DNA of 38,042 nucleotides, from assembly GCA_031285625.1 (NCBI GenBank), contig JAITVV010000086.1, positions 1 through 38,042 on the forward strand, in the 5' to 3' direction. The notes below the pieces were generated by a model. It had not been told where the DNA came from. It did not search any database and saw only the letters and a program-made list of their open reading frames with translations. The DNA comes from Prevotella sp. GTDB lineage: Bacteria > Bacteroidota > Bacteroidia > Bacteroidales > Dysgonomonadaceae. This document shows positions 1-8,721 of the stretch, one piece after another. Made by a program: the position numbers and the translations under genes. Position 1 is the stretch's first letter, and each line of letters starts with the position of its first letter.

Positions 1-1
1 C

Positions 2-385
2 GGCGCTTCGCATTCGCCCGGGCGCCGGCTTACAAAATTCAGGGGAGTAGACCTGAAATCGGGAAGGGAGCTGTTCTGCCACGGGATTGGCAACTGTACG
101 GTGAACACGGGCGAATTCCCGGGCGTCGTCCACGGGCTGAAGTATATCATGGAGAATGGGTACTCCCCTAAAGTACTGTATACGGATAGCCCGGCGGCAA
201 TCTCCCGGCTAAACAATATGAAGGCATCCTCCGGAAAGAAGGATGTCCGGGTTGCCAAAGCGGAGGTGTTTATACAGGTGTTTTCATTTGAGATAAGCAG
301 GATTGAGGTCTTCGACTGGAATAACAGCGTATGGGGTGAAAATCCCGCGATTCCGGTAATAAACAATCCGGGCGATGGCTTATAG
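2..385 (+). CDS. RNase H-like protein, 5' end cut by window edge
   Basis: The frame is open from the left edge to a TAG at 383-385, so the start lies outside the window; the ATG near 101 is internal. The visible C-terminal part resembles Bacteroidota ribonuclease HI: GVDLKSG, then NTGEFPGVVHGLKYI (the helix that carries the catalytic Glu in RNase H), YTDSPAAISRL (strand with the catalytic Asp), and near the end WNNSVWGENPA, like the WGE-PAD tail of the family. RNase H cuts the RNA strand of RNA-DNA hybrids. The final GRK-type end is replaced by a different tail. The stop overlaps the next ORF by 11 bases, suggesting a co-transcribed pair. Base composition is visibly GC-richer than the rest of the window, suggesting transfer. 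RNase H fold is a good guess; activity is unknown. Confidence 0.6.
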   Translation, partial: GASHSPGRRLTKFRGVDLKSGRELFCHGIGNCTVNTGEFPGVVHGLKYIMENGYSPKVLYTDSPAAISRLNNMKASSGKKDVRVAKAEVFIQVFSFEISRIEVFDWNNSVWGENPAIPVINNPGDGL

Positions 386-578
386 GAAGAACGAAGAAAA
401 CTCGTTTGTCAGGTTGAAGGAGAAGGACTACCTGGCTTTGATACGTTCCTACATTACCCTCAGGGCGCTCGAAGAAGCGGGTGTTAAAAGCCTGCCCATG
501 TACAAAAGCGCCATGAGTATTATGAACGATAACAGGATTGAAGTGCATATAAAGCCTGTGGACAAAAGGTACAAGTAG
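375..578 (+). CDS. small hypothetical protein (67 aa), coupled to the RNase H-like gene
   Basis: ATG at 375 lies inside the end of the upstream gene, an 11-base overlap that suggests translational coupling. The product is charged and soluble, with no signal peptide or membrane segment. It has a probable helix in the middle (YLALIRSYITLRALEEAGVK) and a basic C-terminus. I do not recognise the family. GC-rich codon use matches the RNase H-like gene and differs from everything to the right, so both probably belong to one mobile or phage-derived segment. Confidence 0.5.
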   Translation: MAYRKNEENSFVRLKEKDYLALIRSYITLRALEEAGVKSLPMYKSAMSIMNDNRIEVHIKPVDKRYK

Positions 579-655
579 CGAGAAAATCTGTGTATGTAGC
601 TGTACATGCCGTTCACCGCCGGTAAGCCCGGCTGTAAACTTTTTATTTTTATAAT

Positions 656-716
656 GGACAGGGAAAGAGTTGGATATGAGAATATGTCTGTATATCTTTG
701 CCCTGTCCGTTTTTTT
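656..716 (+). terminator. intrinsic terminator closing the GC-rich segment
   Basis: GGACAGGG at 656-663 pairs with CCCTGTCC at 701-708; the stem continues as AAAGA/TCTTT with one bulged G, and T7 follows at 710-716. The loop is long (about 27 bases) but contains a further GATAT/ATATC pairing. It follows the 67-aa ORF by about 80 bases. Confidence 0.7.
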
Positions 717-812
717 ATAATAATTGCCCCCTGTGTAGTATACGTTGTAGTACAGGAATGTTATAGCCGGATTAATATGTTAGTAATCAGTCGGATGAAA
801 ATTAAAGAAACT

Positions 813-826
813 TGTCAAAGGTGACA
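813..826. promoter_or_regulatory. short palindrome, possible operator
   Basis: TGTCA-AAGG-TGACA is a perfect 5+4+5 inverted repeat, about 72 bases upstream of the promoter box of the MBL-fold gene. Only the symmetry supports a regulatory role. Confidence 0.25.
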
Positions 827-897
827 CTTTTCACTTATTTTTTATTGTTACCTTTTCTTTGATAACTAACTCTTCAATAATAAGACAATTTTACTAT

Positions 898-905
898 TAA
901 ATTTG
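898..905 (+). promoter_or_regulatory. -7 box of the MBL-fold hydrolase gene
   Basis: TAAATTTG matches the Bacteroidota -7 consensus TAnnTTTG. No good TTTG lies 19-21 bases upstream, so the -33 element is weak. Transcription would start near 912, leaving a leader of about 60 bases. Confidence 0.4.
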
Positions 906-972
906 TAAAGCGAAAACAATCAAACCAACTTTTGGGTTAAATAAAGAGTATTCCAACAAACAATTATAAAAA

Positions 973-1695
973 ATGAAATTAACATACATATATCATAGCG
1001 GATATGCTATCGAAGGTGATGGTTTTACTATTATTATAGACTACTTCAAAGATTCTGATGAAAATAAGAATGATGGGATTGTACATAAAGAACTTCTTAA
1101 GAATAAAGGAAAGTTATACGTTCTGTGCACTCACTCACACCACGACCATTTTAATAAGGAAATACTAAAATGGAAATGGGAGCACCCAAATGTAATATAC
1201 ATATTCTCTAAGGATATTCTGAAACACAGGAAAGCCAAAGAGCGAGACGCAATATATCTGGACAAATCTGACACATACACAGATGAAACCTTGTCTATTA
1301 AGGCATATGGTTCTACCGATCTGGGTGTATCCTTTCTAATTAAAATAGCTAATAAAACGATATTTCATGCCGGAGATCTTAACAACTGGCACTGGAATGA
1401 AGAGTCTACAAAAGAAGAAATAGAAGAAGCTGAAAACTTCTATCAAGATGAATTAACATTGCTATCAAACGAGGTAAAACATCTTGACTTAGCCATGTTT
1501 CCGATAGATCCCCGCCTTGGCAAAGATTACATGAAAGGTGCGGAACAGTTTATATCTGCAATACAAACAGACATACTTTCCCCTATGCATTTTGGTGAAG
1601 AATATGGCAAAGCAGTTGCATTTAAAGACTATGCGGAAAACAAAGGTTGCAGATTTATTTCGTGGAAAGAAAGAGGTGAAAGTATATCATTTTAA
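973..1695 (+). CDS. MBL-fold metallo-hydrolase (240 aa)
   Basis: A cytoplasmic protein without signal peptide that carries the metallo-beta-lactamase signature THSHHDHF at residues 53-60 (the HxHxDH zinc-binding motif), HAGD at 132-135 (metal-bridging Asp) and a late MHFGEE histidine near residue 205. The order and the length near 240 aa fit the UlaG-like/general MBL-fold hydrolases that act on phosphodiesters or lactones. The substrate cannot be read from sequence. It has its own -7 box and is followed by a separate promoter, so it is probably monocistronic. The ATG is preceded by an A-rich leader with no clear Shine-Dalgarno site, usual for this phylum. Confidence 0.85.
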   Translation: MKLTYIYHSGYAIEGDGFTIIIDYFKDSDENKNDGIVHKELLKNKGKLYVLCTHSHHDHFNKEILKWKWEHPNVIYIFSKDILKHRKAKERDAIYLDKSDTYTDETLSIKAYGSTDLGVSFLIKIANKTIFHAGDLNNWHWNEESTKEEIEEAENFYQDELTLLSNEVKHLDLAMFPIDPRLGKDYMKGAEQFISAIQTDILSPMHFGEEYGKAVAFKDYAENKGCRFISWKERGESISF

Positions 1696-1720
1696 CTAAA
1701 CTACTTATCCATTTTTTTAG

Positions 1721-1728
1721 TAGATTTG
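1721..1728 (+). promoter_or_regulatory. -7 box upstream of the outer-membrane barrel gene
   Basis: TAGATTTG fits TAnnTTTG. The start codon at 1764 lies 35 bases downstream, a normal leader length. Confidence 0.45.
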
Positions 1729-1763
1729 TAGATGATATAAGTATACATCATAAACCCAAGAGT

Positions 1764-2414
1764 ATGAAAAAGTTGCTTTTACTATCATCCGCATTATTAT
1801 TGTTCATAACTACCTCGGCCCAGGAAGGACACAAGATAAATGCCGGAATAGACATGTCTTTTGGAATGCCCTATTTTAATAGTGACAAGAATAATCCAAT
1901 AGCTGCCGGGGGAAGTATTGGTTATGAATATGACTTTATCTTTTTCTTTGGTGTTGAAGCCGGATTTCGTTTTGGCGGATTTAACCAGAAGGTAGGATAT
2001 CCTGATCCCAATATCGGCCCGGGAGGGTTAGGAGAAAACAATGGAAACTTTGAAGATATCTATCGTGGTACTTTTTGGGCACCATATATAGCTCCTAAAT
2101 TATATTTCCCTATTGGTTACGATGATAAAAAAGATCGCGCAAGATATGTATACCTTGAAAACAGATTATCGTATACACGCATGAACCTTAATCTGAATAA
2201 GATAATAAATATGACAGGTTCTGCCCATAAGTATCGTTTACAATATGAAATAAGGGCAGGGTATCAATTCCCCGTAGATGACAGGTGGGCTATCAATTGC
2301 TGGATTGGATATAATACTTTCGATTTCTCAAAAATCAAACCAGAGGCTATAAAATTCAAAAATGCTACTCCTATACAGGTAGGTATTGGATTCAATTATA
2401 TTATAAAACAATAG
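1764..2414 (+). CDS. outer-membrane beta-barrel protein (216 aa)
   Basis: The N-terminus MKKLLLLSSALLLFITTSAQ is a clear signal peptide with cleavage near A-Q. The mature part alternates aromatic and polar residues in short strands (for example FFFGVEAGFRFGG, YRLQYEIRAGYQFPV, IQVGIGFNYII) and ends in hydrophobic residues, as in small 8- to 10-strand porin-like barrels of Bacteroidota. No conserved catalytic motif is visible. The next gene begins 6 bases after the stop, so they are probably one transcript. Function unknown; the barrel assignment is by pattern. Confidence 0.7.
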   Translation: MKKLLLLSSALLLFITTSAQEGHKINAGIDMSFGMPYFNSDKNNPIAAGGSIGYEYDFIFFFGVEAGFRFGGFNQKVGYPDPNIGPGGLGENNGNFEDIYRGTFWAPYIAPKLYFPIGYDDKKDRARYVYLENRLSYTRMNLNLNKIINMTGSAHKYRLQYEIRAGYQFPVDDRWAINCWIGYNTFDFSKIKPEAIKFKNATPIQVGIGFNYIIKQ

Positions 2415-2420
2415 AATTAC

Positions 2421-3332
2421 ATGAAACGAATATTTTTTAGTGTATGTCTGGTATTAGCTGTATATAGTATATATGCACAGAATAAGGTTACCAGTATACT
2501 TGAAATTTTGGATGTAGCTACAGGGCAACGATCTGTTGTAAAAGAATACCCATATCTGATAGAAGCACCCAACTGGACCTATGACGGGCAGTGGCTAATA
2601 TATAACAGCGGAGGGAAACTCTGGAAACTCTCCCCTACCACGCCTGCTGAACCTGCTGAAATAAGCACCGGATTTGCTACAAATTGTAATAATGACCATG
2701 TTTTATCTTTTGATGGAAAGCAAATAGCTATAAGCCATGGTACAAAAGAAGATGGGCAATCGCGTATCTATACCTTACCCATAGAGGGTGGCAATCCCCA
2801 ATTGATAACACCTTTGGGCCCGAGTTACCTGCATGGTTGGAGCCCAGATGGAAGATATCTAGCATATTGTGCAGACCGGAAAGGGAATTATGATGTATAT
2901 ACCATACCCGCCAAAGGAGGCGTTGAAAGGCGTTTAACCGATTCGGAAGGATTAGATGATGGTCCGGAATATTCACCCGATGGAAAATACATTTGGTTTA
3001 ACTCTGTTCGTACAGGATTGATGCAGGTATGGCGAATGAAAGCAGATGGATCGGAACAAACTCAGATGACCTTTGACGAAACACGTAATTCCTGGTTTCC
3101 ACATATTTCACCAGATGGAAAACAAGTGGTTTTCATCACATATTATAAAGGAGATCTGGAACCCGGAGAACATTTAGCTAATAAGAATGTTGAACTAAGG
3201 ATAATGCCTGCTAACGGAGGCGAGCCAAAGACATTAACAAAGCTATTTGGTGGACAAGGAACAATCAACGTGAATTCATGGTCACCTGATAGCAAATATA
3301 TTGCTTTTGTCAGTTATCGATTAAATGAGTAA
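2421..3332 (+). CDS. exported TolB-like beta-propeller (PD40 repeats, 303 aa)
   Basis: The signal peptide (residues 1-20, ending YSIYAQ) directs it to the periplasm. The rest is a series of PD40/TolB-type blades with the recurring core W(S/T)PDG(R/K)YLAY: WTYDGQWLIY, WSPDGRYLAY, YSPDGKYIWF, ISPDGKQVVF, WSPDSKYIAF. Such propellers usually bind ligands or proteins; there is no peptidase domain as in S9 enzymes. It lies 6 bases behind the barrel gene and 46 bases before a close paralogue that lacks a signal peptide. Confidence 0.8.
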   Translation: MKRIFFSVCLVLAVYSIYAQNKVTSILEILDVATGQRSVVKEYPYLIEAPNWTYDGQWLIYNSGGKLWKLSPTTPAEPAEISTGFATNCNNDHVLSFDGKQIAISHGTKEDGQSRIYTLPIEGGNPQLITPLGPSYLHGWSPDGRYLAYCADRKGNYDVYTIPAKGGVERRLTDSEGLDDGPEYSPDGKYIWFNSVRTGLMQVWRMKADGSEQTQMTFDETRNSWFPHISPDGKQVVFITYYKGDLEPGEHLANKNVELRIMPANGGEPKTLTKLFGGQGTINVNSWSPDSKYIAFVSYRLNE

Positions 3333-3378
3333 TGAGTTTTAAGTAATATGTAAAATTAAAACTTATAAAATAGAAAGT

Positions 3379-4245
3379 ATGAATCAATCCGCCGAGCCTG
3401 AAAAGGTAACCAGTTTTCTGGAGATATTTGATCTAAAGACAAATAAGCGTACAATCCTAAAAGAATTTCCATATCTGATAGAAGCTCCGGACTGGACTCC
3501 AGACGGAAAATGGCTAGTATTCAATAGTGAAGGATTAATCTACAAAATGCCAGCTTCGGGAGGAGAACCGCAATTAATAGATACAGGATTTGCAAACCGA
3601 TGCAATAATGACCACTTGATTTCGCCGGATGGAAAATTGCTTGCAGTAAGTCATCGTTCATTACCAGAAGGCAGGCCGACAATATTTGTACTGAATGCAG
3701 AAGGAGGCACTCCAATACAGGTAACACCATCCCTGCCTAGTTATCTTCATGGATGGAGTCCCGATGGGAAAGCATTAACTTATTGTGCTAACCGAAACGG
3801 CGAGATGGACGTATATACAATTAATCTGGATGGTACAAACGAAACCAGATTAACGACTACAGAAGGTCTAAATGATGGCCCCGAATATTCGCCTGATGGT
3901 AAATATATCTGGTTTAATTCTATGCAAACGGGACTTATGCAAATATGGAGAATGAAAACCGATGGATCGGAACAAACACAGATAACTTTTGATGAAGACC
4001 GCAATTCCTGGTTTCCACATATATCTCCTGATGGCAAAAATGTTGTGTATGTCGCATACCGGAAAGGAGACTTGGAACCGCATGAACACCTCCGATATAA
4101 AAATGTAGAGATACGAATAATTCCGATAGATGGTGGTGAGCCCAAAACATTAATCGAACTATTTGGAGGGCAGGGAACATTTAACGTCAACTCATGGTCA
4201 CCAGATAGCAAGCAGTTTGCCTTTGTTAGTTTTCGTCTTGATTGA
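3379..4245 (+). CDS. TolB-like beta-propeller paralogue without signal peptide (288 aa)
   Basis: It is nearly collinear with the preceding protein (shared blocks VTSFLEI/VTSILEI, YLHGWSPDGK, DGPEYSPDGKYIWFNS, NSWFPHISPDGK, GGEPKTL, LFGGQGT), so the pair is a tandem duplication. The N-terminus MNQSAEPEKVTS begins directly where the mature sister protein begins and has no hydrophobic segment, so it should stay in the cytoplasm. I see no in-frame signal sequence just upstream. The stop at 4243-4245 is followed by a new promoter for the next gene. Confidence 0.8.
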   Translation: MNQSAEPEKVTSFLEIFDLKTNKRTILKEFPYLIEAPDWTPDGKWLVFNSEGLIYKMPASGGEPQLIDTGFANRCNNDHLISPDGKLLAVSHRSLPEGRPTIFVLNAEGGTPIQVTPSLPSYLHGWSPDGKALTYCANRNGEMDVYTINLDGTNETRLTTTEGLNDGPEYSPDGKYIWFNSMQTGLMQIWRMKTDGSEQTQITFDEDRNSWFPHISPDGKNVVYVAYRKGDLEPHEHLRYKNVEIRIIPIDGGEPKTLIELFGGQGTFNVNSWSPDSKQFAFVSFRLD

Positions 4246-4303
4246 GTCAACTTTACTTACCTCTTTTTTGTTTATTAGATCGAACACATAGAAGAATTAT
4301 TTA

Positions 4304-4311
4304 TAGCTTTG
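4304..4311 (+). promoter_or_regulatory. -7 box of the AI-2E-type transporter gene
   Basis: TAGCTTTG fits TAnnTTTG and lies 20 bases before the ATG at 4332. It lies downstream of the TTG at 4242, which argues against the longer reading of the next gene. Confidence 0.45.
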
Positions 4312-4331
4312 TATATATAAAGAGAAAAGAC

Positions 4332-5411
4332 ATGGGTAGCATAAAAAAACAATACTGGCAATATTCCCTTATTGTTCTCATTTTATTTATGGGAGTTGTT
4401 CTCTTCAAGGAATTTGCACCTTTCATGAGTGGTATATTAGGAGCCTGCACCATATATATCATGATAAGAAAGCAAATGAAATATCTGACCGAAGTAAAAC
4501 ATTTCAAAAGAAGTTTAGCGGCAACATTGCTACTTATAGAATCTATCCTTTGTTTCCTAATTCCTATCTCTGTAGCTGTTTGGCTGTTAATAGTTGAGTT
4601 AAATCACATGAACCTCAACCCATCAACATACATTACTGAGGCCCAGAATATTGCTAATCTAATAAAAGAGCGAACAGGGTATAATGTACTTAGTACAGAA
4701 AATATCTTATCTGCCGCAGCATTTCTTCCTAAAATAGGGCAATTCTTGCTAGATAGTGTAAGTAGTTTTGTTATCAACACCTTAGTGCTTATTTTCTTTT
4801 TGTATTTCATGTTGTGTGGGGGTAGACAAATGGAAAAATACATTTACTCATTATTACCATTTAACGAACATAACAAAAGAGAAGTAATTCAATCCATAAA
4901 TATTTTGGTAAAATCGAATGCAATTGGAATTCCACTACTAGCTGTTATTCAGGGATTTATTGCCATGATCGGATATATTATATTCGGTGCTCCCAATCCG
5001 GTTCTATTTGCATTCTTAACCTGTTTTGCTACAATAATACCTTTGATCGGAACATCATTAATCTGGTTTCCTTTAGCCTTATATTTAGGATTGACAGGTG
5101 ACTGGTTTAATGCGATAGGTCTTGCAATATATGCGTTGGTTATCATATCCAATGTAGATAATCTTATCCGCTTCTTATTACAAAAGAAACTTGCAGATAC
5201 TCATCCTCTGATTACTGTATTTGGGGTAATTATAGGTCTTACACTGTTTGGATTCTGGGGAGTTATCTTTGGTCCGTTATTACTATCCGTATTCATTCTT
5301 TGTATTGATATTTTCAAACGGGAATATCTTGACGAAAAACGGATTATAATTGATAAAGACGAGGTGGATGGAATTATAAAAATGGAAAAACAAAAAAACA
5401 TTGACACTTAA
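4332..5411 (+). CDS. AI-2E/PerM family membrane transporter (359 aa)
   Basis: A polytopic inner-membrane protein with about eight hydrophobic segments and the family pattern: a paired N-terminal hairpin (YSLIVLILFMGVVLF, FMSGILGACTIYIMI), a long amphipathic middle section, then the conserved C-terminal block with IPLLAVIQGFIAMIGYIIFG, FATIIPLIGTSLIWFPLAL and LITVFGVIIGLTLFGFWGVI. Members export small molecules or act as cation/proton antiporters; the substrate here is unknown. The frame is open back to a TTG at 4242, but that lies upstream of the promoter, so the ATG at 4332 (MGSIKKQYW, preceded by AGAGAAAAG) is preferred. The esterase gene starts 18 bases after the stop. Confidence 0.85.
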   Translation: MGSIKKQYWQYSLIVLILFMGVVLFKEFAPFMSGILGACTIYIMIRKQMKYLTEVKHFKRSLAATLLLIESILCFLIPISVAVWLLIVELNHMNLNPSTYITEAQNIANLIKERTGYNVLSTENILSAAAFLPKIGQFLLDSVSSFVINTLVLIFFLYFMLCGGRQMEKYIYSLLPFNEHNKREVIQSINILVKSNAIGIPLLAVIQGFIAMIGYIIFGAPNPVLFAFLTCFATIIPLIGTSLIWFPLALYLGLTGDWFNAIGLAIYALVIISNVDNLIRFLLQKKLADTHPLITVFGVIIGLTLFGFWGVIFGPLLLSVFILCIDIFKREYLDEKRIIIDKDEVDGIIKMEKQKNIDT

Positions 5412-5414
5412 TAA

Positions 5415-6599
<1,185 letters not shown>

Positions 6600-6613
6600 G
6601 AATATTCCAAATG

Positions 6614-6651
6614 AAAATAAAAACGGAGTTAAATAGCTCCGTTTTTATTTT
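6614..6651. terminator. bidirectional terminator between esterase and amylase genes
   Basis: A perfect 15-bp stem (6614-6628 with 6637-6651) has core ACGGAG/CTCCGT and an 8-base loop. It is flanked by A-rich and T-rich arms, so it can end transcription from both sides of this convergent pair. Confidence 0.85.
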
Positions 6652-6670
6652 ATAATATTAATGATTGGTA

Positions 6671-8113
6671 TCATTCTTTCACCCAAACAGCCAGATTTCC
6701 TCCTTCAACAAGAAAATTTCCATTTCCGTTATCATCAATGATAACTTTATCTTTTATATTCCCTGTTAATTCATACCATATTTGTCCTTTCTTATCTGCT
6801 CCTACATTCATCACTTTATGACCATCTTCACCATTCGATACTAACAAAGCCAGTCCTGATCCCGGATGATCTTTATCACCCATACGCACAAAACCAACCG
6901 TTGCCACATGATCAAAGTAGTCGACTTGATCGCCATAGGCATATTTATGACGAGCCTCCAATAGCAGATCTATAATCAATGTATGAGGAGATTTCTCACC
7001 TCTCACACCATAGTAGTCTCCATAGAAAATACAAGGATAACCGTTTTTCATAAGTAATATCAATCCATAAGCAGAAGGTTTAAACCAATCAGCAATCTGT
7101 GATTCGAGCGAACTGCCTTCCTGCGAATCATGATTATCAACAAAAGTGACACCCAGTTCCGGATGTATTACCGACAAAGAGTTATTTAATAGATTACGCA
7201 TATTATATTCTTTACCCTTTTGTGATGCCTCAAACATATTATAATGTAATGGCACATCAAATAGGTCTACACTATTATTAACTGTTTCTAAATAAGTTTC
7301 CAATGTTTCTATATCACCATTCCAATACTCACCAACAGCATAAAAATCTTCTCCTTGTGATGCTCGCACCTTTTCCAAAAATTGTTTGATAAACTGGGCT
7401 TCCATATGCTTTATGGCATCAAGACGCATTCCATCCAGATTCAATTCTTTAGATACCCATATTCCCCAATCATTTAGTTCTTTAATTACTTCCGGATGAT
7501 TAAGATCCAAATCATTACACAACAGGAAATCATAGTTTCCATTTTCTTTGTCAACACCTTCACTCCAATTTTTATTTTCTCCCAAAACACGAAAAATACC
7601 ACTTCTCTTTTTAGCATCATCAAAACCAACGCCCGAAAAATGATACCAATGCCATTTAAAATTCGAATATTTGTTTCCTCGTCCACGAAAATCGTAACCT
7701 GTCCATGCCTGTATTTCAAATTCTTCTGAAATATCTTTATTTCTCTCTTCCGGATCAACCTCCTTTACCATAAATTTTTCAGTATAATCTCCTTCAGCCT
7801 TATGATTCATTACAGCATCCAGATATACCGAAATTTTATATTTATGCAGCTCATCTATCATTTGCTTAAGTTCATCCTTCGTCCCATACTTTGTTCTTAT
7901 AGTATTACTCTGATCAAATTCCCCCAAGTCGAATAAATCATATGTTGCATAACCTTCATCCTGCTGTTCATCCGCTTTATAGGCAGGAGGTATCCAAACT
8001 GCTGTTATGCCTATTTCATGTAAATGCTTCGCATCAGCCTTAAGTTGTTTCCACAGGTTACCGTCATTTGGCAGATTCCACTCGAAATACTGCATCATTA
8101 CACCATTTTTCAT
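6671..8113 (-). CDS. cytoplasmic alpha-amylase, GH13 family (480 aa)
   Basis: It hydrolyses alpha-1,4-glucans such as glycogen, starch fragments or maltodextrins. The four GH13 motifs are present: DAVMNH (99-104), GMRLDAIKHM with nucleophile Asp232, GEYWNGD with acid/base Glu262, and FVDNHD with Asp329. The start MKNGVMMQYFEWNLPNDG and the length near 480 match the bacterial liquefying type (GH13_5, AmyS-like). There is no signal peptide, so it acts in the cytoplasm, probably on stored glycogen or imported oligosaccharides. No SusCD genes are nearby. It lies downstream of the LEA-like lipoprotein gene, from which a hairpin separates it. Confidence 0.92.
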   Translation of the reverse strand: MKNGVMMQYFEWNLPNDGNLWKQLKADAKHLHEIGITAVWIPPAYKADEQQDEGYATYDLFDLGEFDQSNTIRTKYGTKDELKQMIDELHKYKISVYLDAVMNHKAEGDYTEKFMVKEVDPEERNKDISEEFEIQAWTGYDFRGRGNKYSNFKWHWYHFSGVGFDDAKKRSGIFRVLGENKNWSEGVDKENGNYDFLLCNDLDLNHPEVIKELNDWGIWVSKELNLDGMRLDAIKHMEAQFIKQFLEKVRASQGEDFYAVGEYWNGDIETLETYLETVNNSVDLFDVPLHYNMFEASQKGKEYNMRNLLNNSLSVIHPELGVTFVDNHDSQEGSSLESQIADWFKPSAYGLILLMKNGYPCIFYGDYYGVRGEKSPHTLIIDLLLEARHKYAYGDQVDYFDHVATVGFVRMGDKDHPGSGLALLVSNGEDGHKVMNVGADKKGQIWYELTGNIKDKVIIDDNGNGNFLVEGGNLAVWVKE

Positions 8114-8142
8114 AACTGATGATAGTTTGTTTACTATTTAAA

Positions 8143-8178
8143 GATAAAAGGTATAGATGTTATTCCATACCTTTTATC
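8143..8178 (-). terminator. hairpin between lipoprotein and amylase genes
   Basis: A perfect 12-bp stem, GATAAAAGGTAT (8143-8154) with ATACCTTTTATC (8167-8178), loop 12. On the minus strand TTTAAATAG follows, a weak T tract. It lies just after the lipoprotein stop and before the amylase start, so it may end the first transcript or regulate the second. Confidence 0.55.
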
Positions 8179-8196
8179 CTATCTATTAATTACTGA

Positions 8197-8538
8197 TTAA
8201 TTAAGCTTTTTCTTTACATCCGATGCTGTCTCTTTCACATCTTTTTTTGTTTCATCCCAGGCATCTTTAGCTTTATCCTTACCTTCCTTTATTTTATCGG
8301 AGGTCTTATCCGCTGCCTTATTAACGGATTCTTTCGTTTCTTCTACATTTTCCTTAATATTCTGCTTTGTATCGTCTATGCCTTGATCGATCTTTTGCGA
8401 TGCTTCATCTTTAGCATCTTTTACCGATTCTTTCACATCTTCGTAAGTATTGTTTGCATCAGCTTTTGTCTTATCATTACATGAAGCAGCAAATAAAAGT
8501 AATCCTGCAACACATAATACACTTAAAATCTTTCTCAT
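8197..8538 (-). CDS. LEA-like charged lipoprotein (113 aa)
   Basis: The signal peptide ends in the lipobox FAASC, so Cys20 is the predicted lipidated residue. The mature protein is almost entirely a Lys/Glu/Asp-rich amphipathic helix with an approximately 11-residue periodicity (for example DKTSDKIKEGKDKAKDAWDE), as in LEA group 3, YtxH-like and apolipophorin-like sequences. Proteins of this type are often induced by desiccation, salt or stationary phase and protect membranes or proteins; a role here is inference. Next to Cys20 is Asn-Asp; Bacteroidota lipoprotein sorting rules would be needed to say whether it reaches the surface. Confidence 0.75.
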   Translation of the reverse strand: MRKILSVLCVAGLLLFAASCNDKTKADANNTYEDVKESVKDAKDEASQKIDQGIDDTKQNIKENVEETKESVNKAADKTSDKIKEGKDKAKDAWDETKKDVKETASDVKKKLN

Positions 8539-8561
8539 TTTTTCAATTATACTTTATTGTT

Positions 8562-8569
8562 CAAAAATA
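8562..8569 (-). promoter_or_regulatory. possible -7 box of the LEA-like lipoprotein gene
   Basis: On the minus strand TATTTTTG fits TAnnTTTG and lies 24 bases before the start codon. The surroundings are very AT-rich, so a chance match is possible. Confidence 0.3.
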
Positions 8570-8668
8570 GATTATTTATATCAAAAGATAAAATTTAATA
8601 TTTTATATATCTTTTATCTGTAAGATATTTATATAACATATTTTGTACAAAAAAGATCAACAGATAAA

Positions 8669-8704
8669 AAAAATAGCAATAGAACTTATTCTATTGCTAT
8701 TTTT
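8669..8704 (-). terminator. terminator of the large surface protein gene
   Basis: A perfect 16-bp stem (8669-8684 with 8689-8704, core AGCAATAGAA/TTCTATTGCT) with a 4-base loop lies just after the stop at 8722. A run of eight T follows on the minus strand. Confidence 0.85.
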
Positions 8705-8721
8705 ATCTATATTGAGAACTT

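Noticed and set aside
606-824. 72-aa plus-strand open frame
   Set aside because: It runs through a strong terminator hairpin and its T tract and has no coding character.
3780-4250. Minus-strand open frames opposite the second propeller gene
   Set aside because: The plus-strand protein has clear PD40 blades; the antisense frames have no recognisable features.
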